NCBI GenBank assembly: GCA_014859685.1
Contig: JACUTU010000001.1
Coordinates: 397,416 to 461,415, forward strand
Origin: Sulfurospirillum sp.
Lineage (GTDB): Bacteria > Campylobacterota > Campylobacteria > Campylobacterales > Sulfurospirillaceae
Direction: 5' to 3'
DNA: 64,000 bases
Under the pieces are notes generated by a model, which saw only the letters and a list, made by a program, of their open reading frames with translations, did not search any database and was not told where the DNA came from. Positions 28,106 through 38,065 of this stretch are shown piece by piece; positions within the stretch are counted from its first letter, which is position 1, and every line of letters begins with the position of its first letter. The position numbers and the translations under genes were made by a program.

Positions 28106-28178
28106 ATATACAACATTGCAAAATAATAACAAAAATTAATAAAAATAAACTTAAAAATTGTTTCGTAGCGTCAGTCAA

Positions 28179-29461
28179 TCACTCAAAAAAATGTATAGCA
28201 TTTTTACTAGATTGTTTTACACTATACATCGCTTTATCGGCTCGCTCAAAAATCTGCTCCATGTTTTGATCGTCTTTACATATAAGTGTGATGCCAATGC
28301 TAAGGCTACATGTACAGATCGTATCAGCAAGTTGATAAGGCTTGCTACATATGTCTTGTATCTTTTGTGCTATCGCTATACTCTGTGTTTTGGCAAGTTT
28401 GGCATCTGTATCAAGTGCGTCTAAGAGTATACTAAACTCATCTCCGCCAAATCTCGCAACAGTATCATTTTCTCTCACCCAAGATTTCACTCTGAGTGCA
28501 ATTTGTTTAAGAAGCTCATCGCCAGCTAGATGACCATATCTGTCATTGATTGGTTTAAAATCATCAACATCAAGCACCATAAGCGCTCCGTAATTTGAAT
28601 TTCTTTTTATTTGTGCTAGCAGAAGATTAAATCGCTCACTAAGTAGTCTTCTATTTGGAAGATTTGTGAGTGGATCATAAAAAGCGAGTTGTTTGATGCA
28701 ATCTTGGGATCGTTCAAGTTCAATCGTTCTTGCTTTAACCTTCTCTTCGAGTTTGGCATTGTAATTTTGTATAAATTTTACCATCGTTTGAAATTGTTTT
28801 GCAAGATCAGCAATCTCTGCTTTGCCAACAATACTCACTTGCAGATTATATTCGCCATCTTCTATGCGTTTCATCATTGCTTTAATCTTTGCAATAGGAT
28901 TGAGCACAAGAGAATGCAGAACATATCCCACAAAAATCAAAGAAAGAAGAAAAAATAGGCTTAGTATGGGAACAAGAGCTGATTGGTTTATCAATGAAAG
29001 CTCTTTTGCATCGATGAGTGTCAAACTAAACCAGTCTATCTCTTTAAGGTACGCGACACCTAAAAGTTCTTTTTTACCTTCAAAAGTTACTAAAATGGAT
29101 CGCACTTCATCAGGATTTTTGGATAACTCTTGCATAGTTTCTTTTAAAATGGCTAAATCTTTTGCATCACTTATAAAAAATTTCATCGTCCCATCTTGCC
29201 CGATCGATGAGCTTTGTATCACGAGCAAGTTGAATTTGTAAGTTTTTATTGACAAAATAATTCCGTACGCCTTGTTGTTCAAGTCCGACTGAATTTTTCA
29301 AAAACAATGCTGTGAAACATATTCTTTGAGTTTATGATAAATCTTTTTGCCCATTCTTTATTTATCTGCTCAAGCATAGATCCAGTATACACCCAAACAA
29401 CAGAAGTAAAAATGATAAATAATCCAAACATAAATATAAAAAGTCTTGTTTTGAGATTCAA
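28179..29461 (-). pseudogene. Membrane diguanylate cyclase split by a frameshift
   Basis: Two overlapping frames make one normal protein. The first (29461-29279, TTG start) gives the N-terminal membrane helix LFIFMFGLFIIFTSVVWVY and a periplasmic start, then stops after VFEKFSRT. The second, one frame over, continues KIQSDLNNKAYGIIL if a single A is added in the AAAAA run near 29297-29301. The rest has a second TM (PILSLFFLLSLIFVGYVL), HAMP, coiled coil and an intact GGDEF domain (RFGGDEFSILLD, with DVDDFKPINDRYGH). Either a true frameshift, phase variation at a short A run, or a sequencing error. The -10 TATAAT is at 29497-29492. Confidence 0.8.
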
Positions 29462-29491
29462 AATTACACTACTGCGATATTTTAAAAATTT

Positions 29492-29497
29492 ATTATA
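29492..29497 (-). promoter_or_regulatory. -10 box of the diguanylate cyclase gene
   Basis: TATAAT on the reverse strand within TTGTTATAATAAAT, about 30 bases before the TTG start and divergent from the acnB promoter. Confidence 0.5.
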
Positions 29498-29530
29498 ACA
29501 AAAAAAGATTTGGGAATCATATGTTTTTTT

Positions 29531-29539
29531 TGCTACAAT
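29531..29539 (+). promoter_or_regulatory. Extended -10 promoter of acnB
   Basis: TGCTACAAT preceded by eight T residues, 33 bases before the acnB ATG at 29572; AAAGGAG precedes the start. Confidence 0.65.
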
Positions 29540-29571
29540 CTACAATAAAATTTCACAAAGGAGTTACAACG

Positions 29572-32127
29572 ATGTCATTTTTTGAAACATACCAACAAGA
29601 AGTTGATGAGAGAATCGCACTCAATATTCCGCCATTGCCACTTGATGCAAGCAAAACTGCACAAGTTATAGAATTGCTTAAAAACGAAGAGGGTGATCAA
29701 GCATTTTTATTGGAACTTTTGCAAAACAGAGTACCACCTGGAGTGGATGAAGCTGCATATGTCAAAGCAGCATTTTTAAGCGACTTAGTCAATAAAAAAG
29801 CTACATGTAAGGCTATAGACCCACTCAAAGCCGTTTTTTTACTAGGTACTATGCTTGGTGGTTACAATGTCCAACCGCTTGTAGATGCACTGAAAAATTC
29901 TGATGTAAAGATAGCTCAAGCAGCTGCTGAAGCACTTAAGCATACCATCTTAGTGTATGAATCATTCAATGAAGTAGAAGCACTTGCAAAAACAAATGCT
30001 TATGCCAAAGAGGTTATGGCATCTTGGGCAAATGCTGAGTGGTTTACAAATAGAGCGAAACCAGAAGAAAAAATTACGCTAGCTGTTTTAAAAGTTACTG
30101 GTGAAACAAATACAGATGATCTCTCTCCAGCAAGTGAGGCATTTACAAGGAGTGATATTCCTTTGCATGCCAATGCAATGCTTCTTAAAAGACAAGCAGG
30201 TTCTATAGAAAAGATTAATGAACTCAAAGCACAAGGCTATGAAGTGGCATATGTTGGTGATGTTGTTGGTACAGGAAGTAGCCGAAAATCTGGCATAAAC
30301 TCTGTGCAATGGCATATGGGAAGAGAGATACCATTTGTACCAAACAAAAAAACAGGTGGTTTTGTTTTAGGAAGCATTATCGCACCTATATTTTTCAACA
30401 CAGCAGAAGATAGTGGCGCATTGCCAATAGAAGTAAATGTAGATGCGCTTGAAACTGGTGATATCATTGATTTGTATCTGTATGCTGGCAAGATAGAAAA
30501 AAATGGAGCAGTTGTTGCGACATTTACGCTTGCGCCAAATACAATCATCGATGAATACAGAGCAGGCGGACGCATTCCGCTCATTATCGGTCGTGGACTT
30601 ACCGCAAAAGCAAGAGCGAGTTTGGGCATGGGAGCTGAAGACATCTTCGCAAAACCAGAGCAACCAAACGATAGTGGCAAGGGATATACTCAAGCACAAA
30701 AGATAGTTGGACGCGCTTGTGGTGTTGCTGGTGTGCGACCCGGTATGTATGTCGAACCACTAACACTCACCGTAGGCAGTCAAGATACAACAGGGCCTAT
30801 GACACGAGACGAAATCAAAGAATTAGCAGCATTAGGATTTAGTGCAGATCTTGTGATGCAAAGTTTTTGTCACACAGCAGCATATCCAAAACCAAGCGAT
30901 GTAACCCTGCAACACACACTTCCAGATTTTATGAAAAGTAGAGGCGGAGTGAGTTTGAAAGCAGGAGATGGCGTTATCCACTCATGGCTTAACCGTATGG
31001 TGCTTCCAGATACGGTTGGTACAGGCGGGGATTCACACACCCGTTTTCCTATAGGCATCTCTTTTCCAGCGGGTTCAGGACTCGTTGCATTTGCAGGTGT
31101 AACAGGTTCAATGCCACTCAATATGCCTGAATCTGTACTTGTGAGATTTAAAGGTGAATTGCAACCAGGAATTACGCTTAGAGATCTTGTCAATGCGATA
31201 CCGTATTATGCCATCAAACAAGGTATGATGACTGTTCCAAAGAAAAATAAAAAAAATATTTTTGCTGGCAAAATTCTTGAGATAGAGGGTTTGCCAAAAC
31301 TTAAGGTTGAACAAGCATTTGAGTTGAGTGACGCAAGTGCAGAAAGAAGTGCCGCAGCTTGTTCAGTGGCTTTAGATAAAGAGCCAATCATTGAGTATCT
31401 TAATTCAAATATCACGCTATTGGAATCTATGATACAAGCTGGCTATGGAGATGTTGCAACTATCCAAAGAAGAGCTGACAAGATGAAGGCATGGGTAGCA
31501 GATCCACAACTTTTAAAAGCAGACGCAGACGCACAATATGCAGCAATAATCGAGATCGATTTAGCGGATGTAAAAGAGCCGATTTTAGCATGTCCAAATG
31601 ATCCAGATGATGTCGCAACACTCTCAGAAATACTTGCAGACGAGAGTCGTCCAAAGAAGATAGATGAAGTATTTGTAGGCAGTTGTATGACAAATATAGG
31701 ACACTATCGAGCATTAGGTGAAGTCCTCAAAGGCGAGGGGCAAGTGCCAACAAAACTTTGGATAGCACCTCCTACAAAAATGGATAAAAGACAACTTACA
31801 CAAGAGGGATACTACTCTTTATTTGGTGCAGCAGGTGCGCGTATTGAGATTCCTGGCTGTTCATTGTGTATGGGAAATCAGGCTAGAGTAGCTGATGGTG
31901 CAACCGTTTTTTCAACAAGCACAAGAAATTTTGATAACCGTATGGGGATGGATGCAAAAGTCTATCTAGGGAGTGCTGAACTAGCAGCACTTTGCGCACT
32001 TCTTGGACGCCTTCCAAGCGTTGAAGAATATATGAGCTTAGTTCCTAAAAAGCTTGCAGGTAAAAGTGATGATGTGTACAAATATCTCAACTTTAACCTC
32101 ATACAAGATTACGCTCTCGCTGATTAA
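29572..32127 (+). CDS. acnB: Aconitate hydratase B
   Basis: TCA-cycle and reductive TCA-cycle enzyme interconverting citrate and isocitrate, with a 4Fe-4S cluster. The 851-residue protein has the AcnB-specific N-terminal helical domain (about 1-155), then the swivel domain ([13 protein letters not shown]) and the catalytic domains. Cluster ligands lie in [20 protein letters not shown] and [12 protein letters not shown] longer frame from 29521 covers the promoter, so I start at ATG 29572 with AAAGGAG. Followed by a strong terminator, so it is monocistronic. Confidence 0.97.
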   Translation: MSFFETYQQEVDERIALNIPPLPLDASKTAQVIELLKNEEGDQAFLLELLQNRVPPGVDEAAYVKAAFLSDLVNKKATCKAIDPLKAVFLLGTMLGGYNVQPLVDALKNSDVKIAQAAAEALKHTILVYESFNEVEALAKTNAYAKEVMASWANAEWFTNRAKPEEKITLAVLKVTGETNTDDLSPASEAFTRSDIPLHANAMLLKRQAGSIEKINELKAQGYEVAYVGDVVGTGSSRKSGINSVQWHMGREIPFVPNKKTGGFVLGSIIAPIFFNTAEDSGALPIEVNVDALETGDIIDLYLYAGKIEKNGAVVATFTLAPNTIIDEYRAGGRIPLIIGRGLTAKARASLGMGAEDIFAKPEQPNDSGKGYTQAQKIVGRACGVAGVRPGMYVEPLTLTVGSQDTTGPMTRDEIKELAALGFSADLVMQSFCHTAAYPKPSDVTLQHTLPDFMKSRGGVSLKAGDGVIHSWLNRMVLPDTVGTGGDSHTRFPIGISFPAGSGLVAFAGVTGSMPLNMPESVLVRFKGELQPGITLRDLVNAIPYYAIKQGMMTVPKKNKKNIFAGKILEIEGLPKLKVEQAFELSDASAERSAAACSVALDKEPIIEYLNSNITLLESMIQAGYGDVATIQRRADKMKAWVADPQLLKADADAQYAAIIEIDLADVKEPILACPNDPDDVATLSEILADESRPKKIDEVFVGSCMTNIGHYRALGEVLKGEGQVPTKLWIAPPTKMDKRQLTQEGYYSLFGAAGARIEIPGCSLCMGNQARVADGATVFSTSTRNFDNRMGMDAKVYLGSAELAALCALLGRLPSVEEYMSLVPKKLAGKSDDVYKYLNFNLIQDYALAD

Positions 32128-32136
32128 ATCCACAAC

Positions 32137-32167
32137 AAAGGTCATCTTTTTTGATGACCTTTTCTTT
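32137..32167 (+). terminator. Rho-independent terminator of acnB
   Basis: AAAGGTCATC, loop TTTTTT, GATGACCTTT followed by TCTTTTTT, ten to twelve bases after the acnB stop. Confidence 0.85.
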
Positions 32168-32228
32168 TTTTATAACCAATTAACCAATTTCAAAGTACAA
32201 TACAAAACTTTATACATGTAGGATCTGT

Positions 32229-33149
32229 ATGCTCAAAGATAAAATTAAAAATGCCCAATCTGGGATATTATTGTATGGAATGACGCCTCCAAAGGCGCAA
32301 CATAGCCAAGAAGAGTTAGAAAATATCGCACAAAAACATATACAACGCGTGGGGAATTTGGATATCGATGGCTTGATTTTATACGATATACAAGATGAGA
32401 GTGACCGTACAAATATGCAAAGACCCTTTGCGTTTATGCAAACGCTTGATCCTTGTAATTATGCAAAAAACTATCTCGATGCACCTTTAAAATTTCCTGT
32501 AGTTATCTATAAAGCTGTTGGAAAGTATGATAAAACAGAGTTTAAACAATGGTTGTGCGAGCGAAAAGGGCGTAATTTTCATACAGTTTTTGTAGGGGCT
32601 GCGAGCAAAGACACAAAAGTAACCATCGGAATGCAAGAAGCCTATAAACTCAAAAAAGAGGTGTGCGAAGATGCAATACTCGGCGGCATTCTCATTCCAG
32701 AGCGGCATATGAAAAAACATGATGAGCATCTGCGAGTGGCTGCAAAGATACAAAATGGCTGCGAATTTTTTGTAAGCCAGTGCGTATATGATCTGATGGC
32801 TGCCAAAAAATTTCTTGATGATTATGCAACACTTATAAAAGAGCAGGGCGTCTCACGAGTTCCAATCATCTTTACTATCACGCCTTGCGGCTCCACAAAG
32901 ACGCTTGAATTTATGCAATGGCTTGGCATCAATATTCCGACACATCTACAAGAACGGCTCAAAAATTCAGAAGATATATTGCACGATTCACTCAAGCTTA
33001 GTCGCGATATCTTTGAGATTCTTTACTTCTATGGCAAAGGCAAAGGCATACCTATAGGCTGCAATGTTGAAAGTGTTGCTATTAGAAAAACTGAAATAGA
33101 TGCTTCTATAGAGTTATTGCATGAAGTTCGCAAGATCATGGAGCGTTGA
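32229..33149 (+). CDS. Methylenetetrahydrofolate reductase-family protein
   Basis: A 306-residue TIM-barrel protein. The opening ILLYGMTPPKAQHSQEEL, GLILYDIQDESDRTN and the C-terminal GIPIGCNVESVAIRKTEIDAS fit the divergent MetF-like group (COG0685), not classical MetF. Classical flavin-binding residues cannot be verified by eye, so actual MTHFR activity is an inference. It starts nine bases after a TACATGTA copy and is followed directly by a B12-binding radical SAM gene with no gap, indicating linked function. Confidence 0.75.
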   Translation: MLKDKIKNAQSGILLYGMTPPKAQHSQEELENIAQKHIQRVGNLDIDGLILYDIQDESDRTNMQRPFAFMQTLDPCNYAKNYLDAPLKFPVVIYKAVGKYDKTEFKQWLCERKGRNFHTVFVGAASKDTKVTIGMQEAYKLKKEVCEDAILGGILIPERHMKKHDEHLRVAAKIQNGCEFFVSQCVYDLMAAKKFLDDYATLIKEQGVSRVPIIFTITPCGSTKTLEFMQWLGINIPTHLQERLKNSEDILHDSLKLSRDIFEILYFYGKGKGIPIGCNVESVAIRKTEIDASIELLHEVRKIMER

Positions 33150-34676
33150 TTGAAAATCATACTTGCCACTTTTAATGCTCGTTACACGCATAGTTCGTTG
33201 GGGTTGCGATATCTGTACGCAAATATGCACGAACTTCAAGCAAACACGCAGATACTTGAGTTTGTCATCAATACACAAGTTGTAGATGCAGTTGCATCGA
33301 TTATGGAGTGCGGTCCTGATGTCGTAGGACTTGGAGCGTATATTTGGAACGCCAACGAGATCAGCGAAGCAGTAACCATCATCAAGCAAATTTCACCACA
33401 AACCATCGTTGTGCTTGGTGGCCCAGAGGCTAGTTATCTGCCCCATCGCGTAGATTTTAGTGTAGCTGATTTTATCATCAAAGGTGAAGGTGATATCGCT
33501 TTTTATGAACTTTGCAAGAGTATACAAAATGGTAAAAAACCATCACAAAAATTCATACAAGCCCCTCTTGTGGATATCAACGCTATAGAACTTCCCTATA
33601 CATACTATAGCGATCATGATGTTGCACATAGATACATCTATGTAGAAGCGAGTAGAGGTTGCCCGTTTACATGTGAGTTTTGTCTCTCATCGCTTGATAA
33701 AAAAGTACGCAATGTGGATTTGCAAAATTTTTTAAATGCTCTACAAAATCTTTGGGATAGAGGTGTTCGTAATTTCAAATTTATCGATAGAACTTTCAAT
33801 CAAGGGATCGAGAGAGCCAATAGGCTGATGGATTTTTTTCTTGCAAAAGAACCGCCTTATTTTATACATTTTGAGGTAATTCCAGATAATTTTCCAGCAT
33901 CACTCAAAGAAAGAATTATCCAATTTCCACCTGCTTGCTTACAGCTTGAAGTTGGCGTTCAAACGCTCCATGCAAGCATAGCTGAAAATATAAACCGCAA
34001 ACTCAATATTCCAAAAATCAAAGATAATCTTACATTTTTGCAAACGCAGACAAACGCACATTTACATGTAGATCTCATTGTTGGACTTCCTGGCGAATCG
34101 TTGGAACAATTTGGAGCAAATCTAGATATGCTTTATGCTATGTGCAAAAGTGAGATCCAAATCGGTATCCTTAAAAAACTCTCAGGAACAACACTTAATC
34201 GGCACGACACACAAGAGGGTATGGTGTATTCGCACAAACCACCGTATGAAATACTCCAAAATAATCTCATTTCATTTGCACAAATGCAGGAGATAAAACG
34301 ATTTGCTCGGTTTTGGGATATGCTTTATAATAGCGGCAATTTTCAAAAAAGCGTTACTTACCTTTTTATCGATGGCAAAGTATATGCTGGATTTTTAGCT
34401 TTTTCCAACTGGCTTTATACGCAAACACTCTCAACTTGGCAAATCTCACTCGATAGACTTGCCTTATTACTTTTTACTTATCTCGATGCAGTCTTACATG
34501 TAGCGTGTGAAAAACTCAAAGCTGATATGATTGAGGATCTTATGGTAGTACGAGGAAGAAAGCTGCCAAATTTTTTGCGTTATGATGAAGTTTTTGAAAG
34601 TAAAAATGATGCTATAAAAGTAAAATTTAACAAACGGCAACAAAAACACGCCCACAACAAGTGTTCTTTGGTTTAG
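33150..34676 (+). CDS. B12-binding radical SAM protein, DUF4080 type
   Basis: A 508-residue protein. The N-terminal cobalamin-binding-like Rossmann domain has GPDVVGLGAYIWNANEI and VVLGGPEASYLPH. The radical SAM cluster is RGCPFTCEFCLSS (CxxxCxxC) near residue 175, followed by IDRTFNQG and LIVGLPGES. The C-terminal region matches DUF4080. Translation begins at TTG directly after the stop of the MTHFR-like gene. The reaction is unknown; the family is usually grouped with methyl- or thio-transfer enzymes. Confidence 0.85.
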   Translation: MKIILATFNARYTHSSLGLRYLYANMHELQANTQILEFVINTQVVDAVASIMECGPDVVGLGAYIWNANEISEAVTIIKQISPQTIVVLGGPEASYLPHRVDFSVADFIIKGEGDIAFYELCKSIQNGKKPSQKFIQAPLVDINAIELPYTYYSDHDVAHRYIYVEASRGCPFTCEFCLSSLDKKVRNVDLQNFLNALQNLWDRGVRNFKFIDRTFNQGIERANRLMDFFLAKEPPYFIHFEVIPDNFPASLKERIIQFPPACLQLEVGVQTLHASIAENINRKLNIPKIKDNLTFLQTQTNAHLHVDLIVGLPGESLEQFGANLDMLYAMCKSEIQIGILKKLSGTTLNRHDTQEGMVYSHKPPYEILQNNLISFAQMQEIKRFARFWDMLYNSGNFQKSVTYLFIDGKVYAGFLAFSNWLYTQTLSTWQISLDRLALLLFTYLDAVLHVACEKLKADMIEDLMVVRGRKLPNFLRYDEVFESKNDAIKVKFNKRQQKHAHNKCSLV

Positions 34677-34707
34677 TCTTGTGCTTGGGTAGTTTTAACC
34701 TTTTTTT

Positions 34708-34715
34708 ACTATAAT
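34708..34715 (+). promoter_or_regulatory. -10 promoter of the DUF445 gene
   Basis: ACTATAAT after seven T residues, 23 bases before the ATG at 34738, with TTAGGAG as ribosome binding site. Confidence 0.6.
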
Positions 34716-34737
34716 TCCAAAAAAATTAGGAGTTTTT

Positions 34738-35448
34738 ATGCAAAATAAAAGTCTTGTAACCGATATCATCTCTCTACTTTTTATCGCAATTTCTTTTTTT
34801 ATCCCGCAACATGTAAGCCATCTTTTTTTATTTGTAGGTCTTTTTGCACTCTCAGGCGCCCTTACAAATCAGATAGCTATCTATATGCTTTTTGAAAAAG
34901 TGCCATTGTTTTATGGCTCTGGAGTGATTGAATTACGATTTGAAGCGTTTAAAAAATCTATAAAAATCCTTATGATGGAACAATTTTTTACGCAAGAAAA
35001 GCTCAATGATTTTTTTTCACACGAACAAGCACAAATCAACTTTGAGCCTATCATCGAAGATGCAGATTTTTCGCTGGCGTATGATGCACTCACAAAAACA
35101 GTCATGGAGTCTTCATTTGGTAGTATGCTTGGTATGTTTGGTGGAGTAGGGGTTTTGGAAAATTTGCGAGAACCTTTTACATGTAAGCTCAAAGATGCAG
35201 TCAAGATGATTACACAAAGTAAAGATTTTAAAACCAAGCTCAACGCACACCTGCAAACTTCTAGTTTGAGCGAGGATATGCTCATCTCTATTGAAAATAT
35301 CATAGACAAAAGACTCGATGAACTTACACCAAAAATGGTAAAACAGATAGTGCAAGATTTTATCAAAGAACACTTAGGTTGGCTTGTAATATGGGGCGGA
35401 TTTTTTGGCGGTACAATAGGGTTAATCTCAGCTTTAATGATGTTTTAA
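34738..35448 (+). CDS. DUF445-family membrane protein
   Basis: A 236-residue protein with two N-terminal hydrophobic segments (LLFIAISFFIPQ and LFLFVGLFALSGALTNQIAIYMLF), a long soluble central part and a C-terminal TM (LGWLVIWGGFFGGTIGLISAL). GALTNQIAIYMLFEKVPL is the conserved DUF445 start. Biochemical function is unknown. Its stop codon lies inside an 11-base triple tandem repeat. Confidence 0.85.
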   Translation: MQNKSLVTDIISLLFIAISFFIPQHVSHLFLFVGLFALSGALTNQIAIYMLFEKVPLFYGSGVIELRFEAFKKSIKILMMEQFFTQEKLNDFFSHEQAQINFEPIIEDADFSLAYDALTKTVMESSFGSMLGMFGGVGVLENLREPFTCKLKDAVKMITQSKDFKTKLNAHLQTSSLSEDMLISIENIIDKRLDELTPKMVKQIVQDFIKEHLGWLVIWGGFFGGTIGLISALMMF

Positions 35449-35471
35449 CGATGTTTTAACGATGTTTTAAC
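35439..35471 (+). repeat. Three tandem copies of an 11-base unit at a stop codon
   Basis: GATGTTTTAAC occurs three times head to tail (35439, 35450, 35461). Because 11 is not a multiple of 3, the TAA in each copy falls in a different frame, so the array supplies a stop in all three frames right at the end of the DUF445 gene. Confidence 0.9.
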
Positions 35472-35496
35472 AAATTCCATTAGAAACAATTGATGG

Positions 35497-35733
35497 CTAT
35501 TTCTCTAAAAATTCTTTTCCTTTTTTTATCTGCTTGTTGATAATTCTTATAAAATCTTTGAGATTTTCTCTTGATGGAATTTCTGTGGTATCATTGAGTT
35601 GTGCTTTTAGAATTTTTTTTCTTTCATAAAGTTTTTCAAGTAAAACAACAATCTCCTCTTTTTTCTTTTTGTATTCATCTGTTTCAATACCTAAAAATGA
35701 TTTTACTTTGTTGATAAACTTTGCTTTTCCCAT
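35497..35733 (-). CDS. Small coiled-coil protein of unknown function
   Basis: A 78-residue, lysine-rich, fully helical-looking protein (KKKKEEIVVLLEKLYERKK), without signal peptide. It starts three bases after the stop of the Na/Pi cotransporter gene, with GGAG as ribosome binding site at its end, so the two are cotranscribed. It may be an accessory of the transporter; I do not recognise it. Confidence 0.7.
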   Translation of the reverse strand: MGKAKFINKVKSFLGIETDEYKKKKEEIVVLLEKLYERKKILKAQLNDTTEIPSRENLKDFIRIINKQIKKGKEFLEK

Positions 35734-35736
35734 AAT

Positions 35737-37551
35737 TTACTCCTGATGTGTAGCGTTCATAACATCTTTTATCTCATCTGTATTCAATAACAATTCATGC
35801 TGAGAGCCTTTTGTGATCTCTTTTGCTTGGGATAATTCTTTGACAATTTTAAGTAAATGCATCGAAATATCCATAGCGTAGGAGTTATCATTCATCAATG
35901 AAGTTGCCATAGTATAGGTTATGTGGTTGTTTCTTATGAGCGTATCAATGGCGTTATTTGAGGCGATAGCGTATTTGTTTGTTTCAAGTTCTATCTTGTT
36001 GATAAGCAACATTGCCACATCTTCTTCGCCGGTATTGAGTATTATTTGAGCATGGCGAAGATGTTTTATCAAAAATTTTCGTATTTGATTGTATTGTGAT
36101 TTGATATGTTCATTGTCTGATGTTATATATTTGAGCATATTTTTTTGCATATGCTTGCTTGCTTTAAAAGCTTCTACCATCGACATGGTCGCATTTCTTA
36201 CATGCACAGTATCTAAATGCTCTTCTTCATTAAATTTTCCCTGTATGAGTACTGCAAAGTTGATGATTTTTCCATAAATTTCTTTAATTTTTTGCAAATA
36301 AAATAGATCCATGTCTATCTTTATAGGTACATTTTTTCGAGCGATTAAATCCTCAATTTCAAGTCCTGACATAATATCTTCTTTTGTAACGCTCAAACCT
36401 TTTGCAATAATCTCAAAAACATTGTTATAAAGGTGTTTGGCTTCTTTAAATAGAACAATATTTGCCGTGTCTGCAAAATCTAAAGCTGCTTGATTGATAA
36501 ACCAAACATCATCATTCTCGTCTTCTTTGTTATTTGCTTGTTTTGCTATATAAGTGTTTAAAAATTTAATGAGTTGGTGAATAAACGGAAGAATAATCAA
36601 AACGCCTAAAACATTAAAATAAGTGTGGAAGAGGGCGAGTTTTAAAGTATAGTTTTGTGGATCGAGACCAATAAATTGCACCGAATAATCAACCACAAAC
36701 ATTAATTGGTTTATGAACAAAATGGCAATTATTCCAGTTAAAATATTGAAAATAAAATGCGCACCAGCAAGTTTCTTTCCATTTATATCTGAACTGAGAG
36801 AGCCTATGATAGCGGTAACTGTTGTGCCAACATTTGAGCCAATCGCTAAGGCTAAAGAGTTTTCATAAGTGATCTGGTGTGCGGCTAATGCTGTGATGAT
36901 GAGAACCATAGTTGCATGAGAAGACTGCATAATAATAGTAGCTAAAAAACCAAGTAGAGCAAAAAGTATAAGTCCCTTGAAGCCTTCAATCGCATATTTG
37001 CTCAAATCAATATTTTGTTTGAAGGCTTCAAAACCTTCCTTCATATAAGCAATGCCTAAAAATAAAAAGCCCAGACCCGCAAGAATTTGCCCAAAACCCT
37101 TGAGTTTTTTGTTGGACTGTAACACCAAAATAACGCCAAAAACAATCATAGGCATCGCATAAGCTGCTATATCAACTTTTAAGCCCAAAGTTACAACAAG
37201 CCACGCACCAGTAGTTGTTCCGATATTTGCACCTAAAATAATGCCAATACCTTGATACAAACTAATCATACCAGCGCTGATAAATGAGATTGAAATGATA
37301 GAAACAAGAGAGCTTGACTGCATGATTGTAGTAGAGATAACACCAAAACTTATACTTTTTGGCAATGTGTCGGTTGTGTTTTTAAGAATATTTTCCAAAA
37401 ATCCTCCACAAAAAGCTCTAAAACCTTCCTCAAGTAAAAGCATTCCAAATAAAAAGATAGCAACACCAGCTGCGATATCAAGTGTATTTTTGCTTTTTAA
37501 AAAGAAATACGAAAGGAGTGCAAAAAAAATCAGTAAAACAAATCGTTTCAA
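35737..37551 (-). CDS. Na+/phosphate cotransporter family protein with PhoU-like tail
   Basis: A 604-residue membrane protein. The two inverted Na/Pi repeats are visible as GVISTTIMQSSSLVSIISISF and LLGFLATIIMQSSHATMVLI (read in parts; both contain the conserved QSS), with GANIGTTTGAW and GSNVGTTVTA. The C-terminal ~230 residues are helical and PhoU-like. Start is TTG with GGGAG upstream. It probably imports or exports phosphate by sodium coupling. The small gene after it is coupled. Confidence 0.9.
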   Translation of the reverse strand: MKRFVLLIFFALLSYFFLKSKNTLDIAAGVAIFLFGMLLLEEGFRAFCGGFLENILKNTTDTLPKSISFGVISTTIMQSSSLVSIISISFISAGMISLYQGIGIILGANIGTTTGAWLVVTLGLKVDIAAYAMPMIVFGVILVLQSNKKLKGFGQILAGLGFLFLGIAYMKEGFEAFKQNIDLSKYAIEGFKGLILFALLGFLATIIMQSSHATMVLIITALAAHQITYENSLALAIGSNVGTTVTAIIGSLSSDINGKKLAGAHFIFNILTGIIAILFINQLMFVVDYSVQFIGLDPQNYTLKLALFHTYFNVLGVLIILPFIHQLIKFLNTYIAKQANNKEDENDDVWFINQAALDFADTANIVLFKEAKHLYNNVFEIIAKGLSVTKEDIMSGLEIEDLIARKNVPIKIDMDLFYLQKIKEIYGKIINFAVLIQGKFNEEEHLDTVHVRNATMSMVEAFKASKHMQKNMLKYITSDNEHIKSQYNQIRKFLIKHLRHAQIILNTGEEDVAMLLINKIELETNKYAIASNNAIDTLIRNNHITYTMATSLMNDNSYAMDISMHLLKIVKELSQAKEITKGSQHELLLNTDEIKDVMNATHQE

Positions 37552-37850
37552 ACTTCAATCTCCCGAATATTTTGTTAAAACTAATGGTACCACAATTTTT
37601 GTTTCACATCGTAAATAGTGCATAAAATCTGCGTTTCACAAACTACACGAAATACTGCACAATGTATGCAAACATCTATAAATACGCATTACAAAATATC
37701 AAAAGAGAGTAAAATAGCAGACTTTGATTTAACTGTGAAAATTTGTGTTTTCAACAATTAGAAAAAATAACAAAACCATTACTTACTACTAAGAATATCA
37801 AAAATATACCAATTTTAACAAACAAACCTTAAACCATATTGGAGGCAAAA
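37552..37850. other. AT-rich intergenic region between divergent genes
   Basis: About 300 bases between the divergent Na/Pi cotransporter gene and the small gene at 37851. A weak -10 (GAGTAAAATAG near 37710) faces right. I see no RNA gene, hairpin or repeat. The AT-rich gap marks the boundary to the accessory-looking stretch that follows. Confidence 0.4.
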
Positions 37851-38063
37851 ATGGGACAAGCAGTAACATATAGCAGATGTGACATATCGTCTATATACTA
37901 CAAAAGATTCGAGGATGGCAAAAGTATTGAGATTGAAACTAAAAATCTTGATAAATGCGTAATAGACAATAGGTTTGTAAAAATTGTTTTACAAAATCAG
38001 ACTGTACTAGAGTTTTTGAAACAGTTTATGGACATAAGACTTACACACGAACAAGGTCTATAA
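37851..38063 (+). CDS. Small protein of unknown function
   Basis: A 70-residue soluble protein, from ATG 37851 with GGAGG six bases upstream; it begins MGQAVTYSRCDISSIYYKRF. No recognised domain. It lies two bases before the HD-domain fragment, so the two are coupled. I suspect both are leftovers of an acquired element, but no integrase or repeat was seen to prove it. Confidence 0.6.
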   Translation: MGQAVTYSRCDISSIYYKRFEDGKSIEIETKNLDKCVIDNRFVKIVLQNQTVLEFLKQFMDIRLTHEQGL

Positions 38064-38065
38064 AA

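Noticed and set aside
29290-29305. Programmed -1 frameshift in the diguanylate cyclase
   Set aside because: Codons GAA AAA TTC do not form a slippery X-XXY-YYZ heptamer, and slipping of the P-site codon would give a stop codon pairing; mutation or sequence error is simpler.
30000-31415. Several reverse-strand open frames of 65-150 residues inside acnB
   Set aside because: They are shadows of a clear acnB gene and carry no recognisable domain or ribosome binding site.
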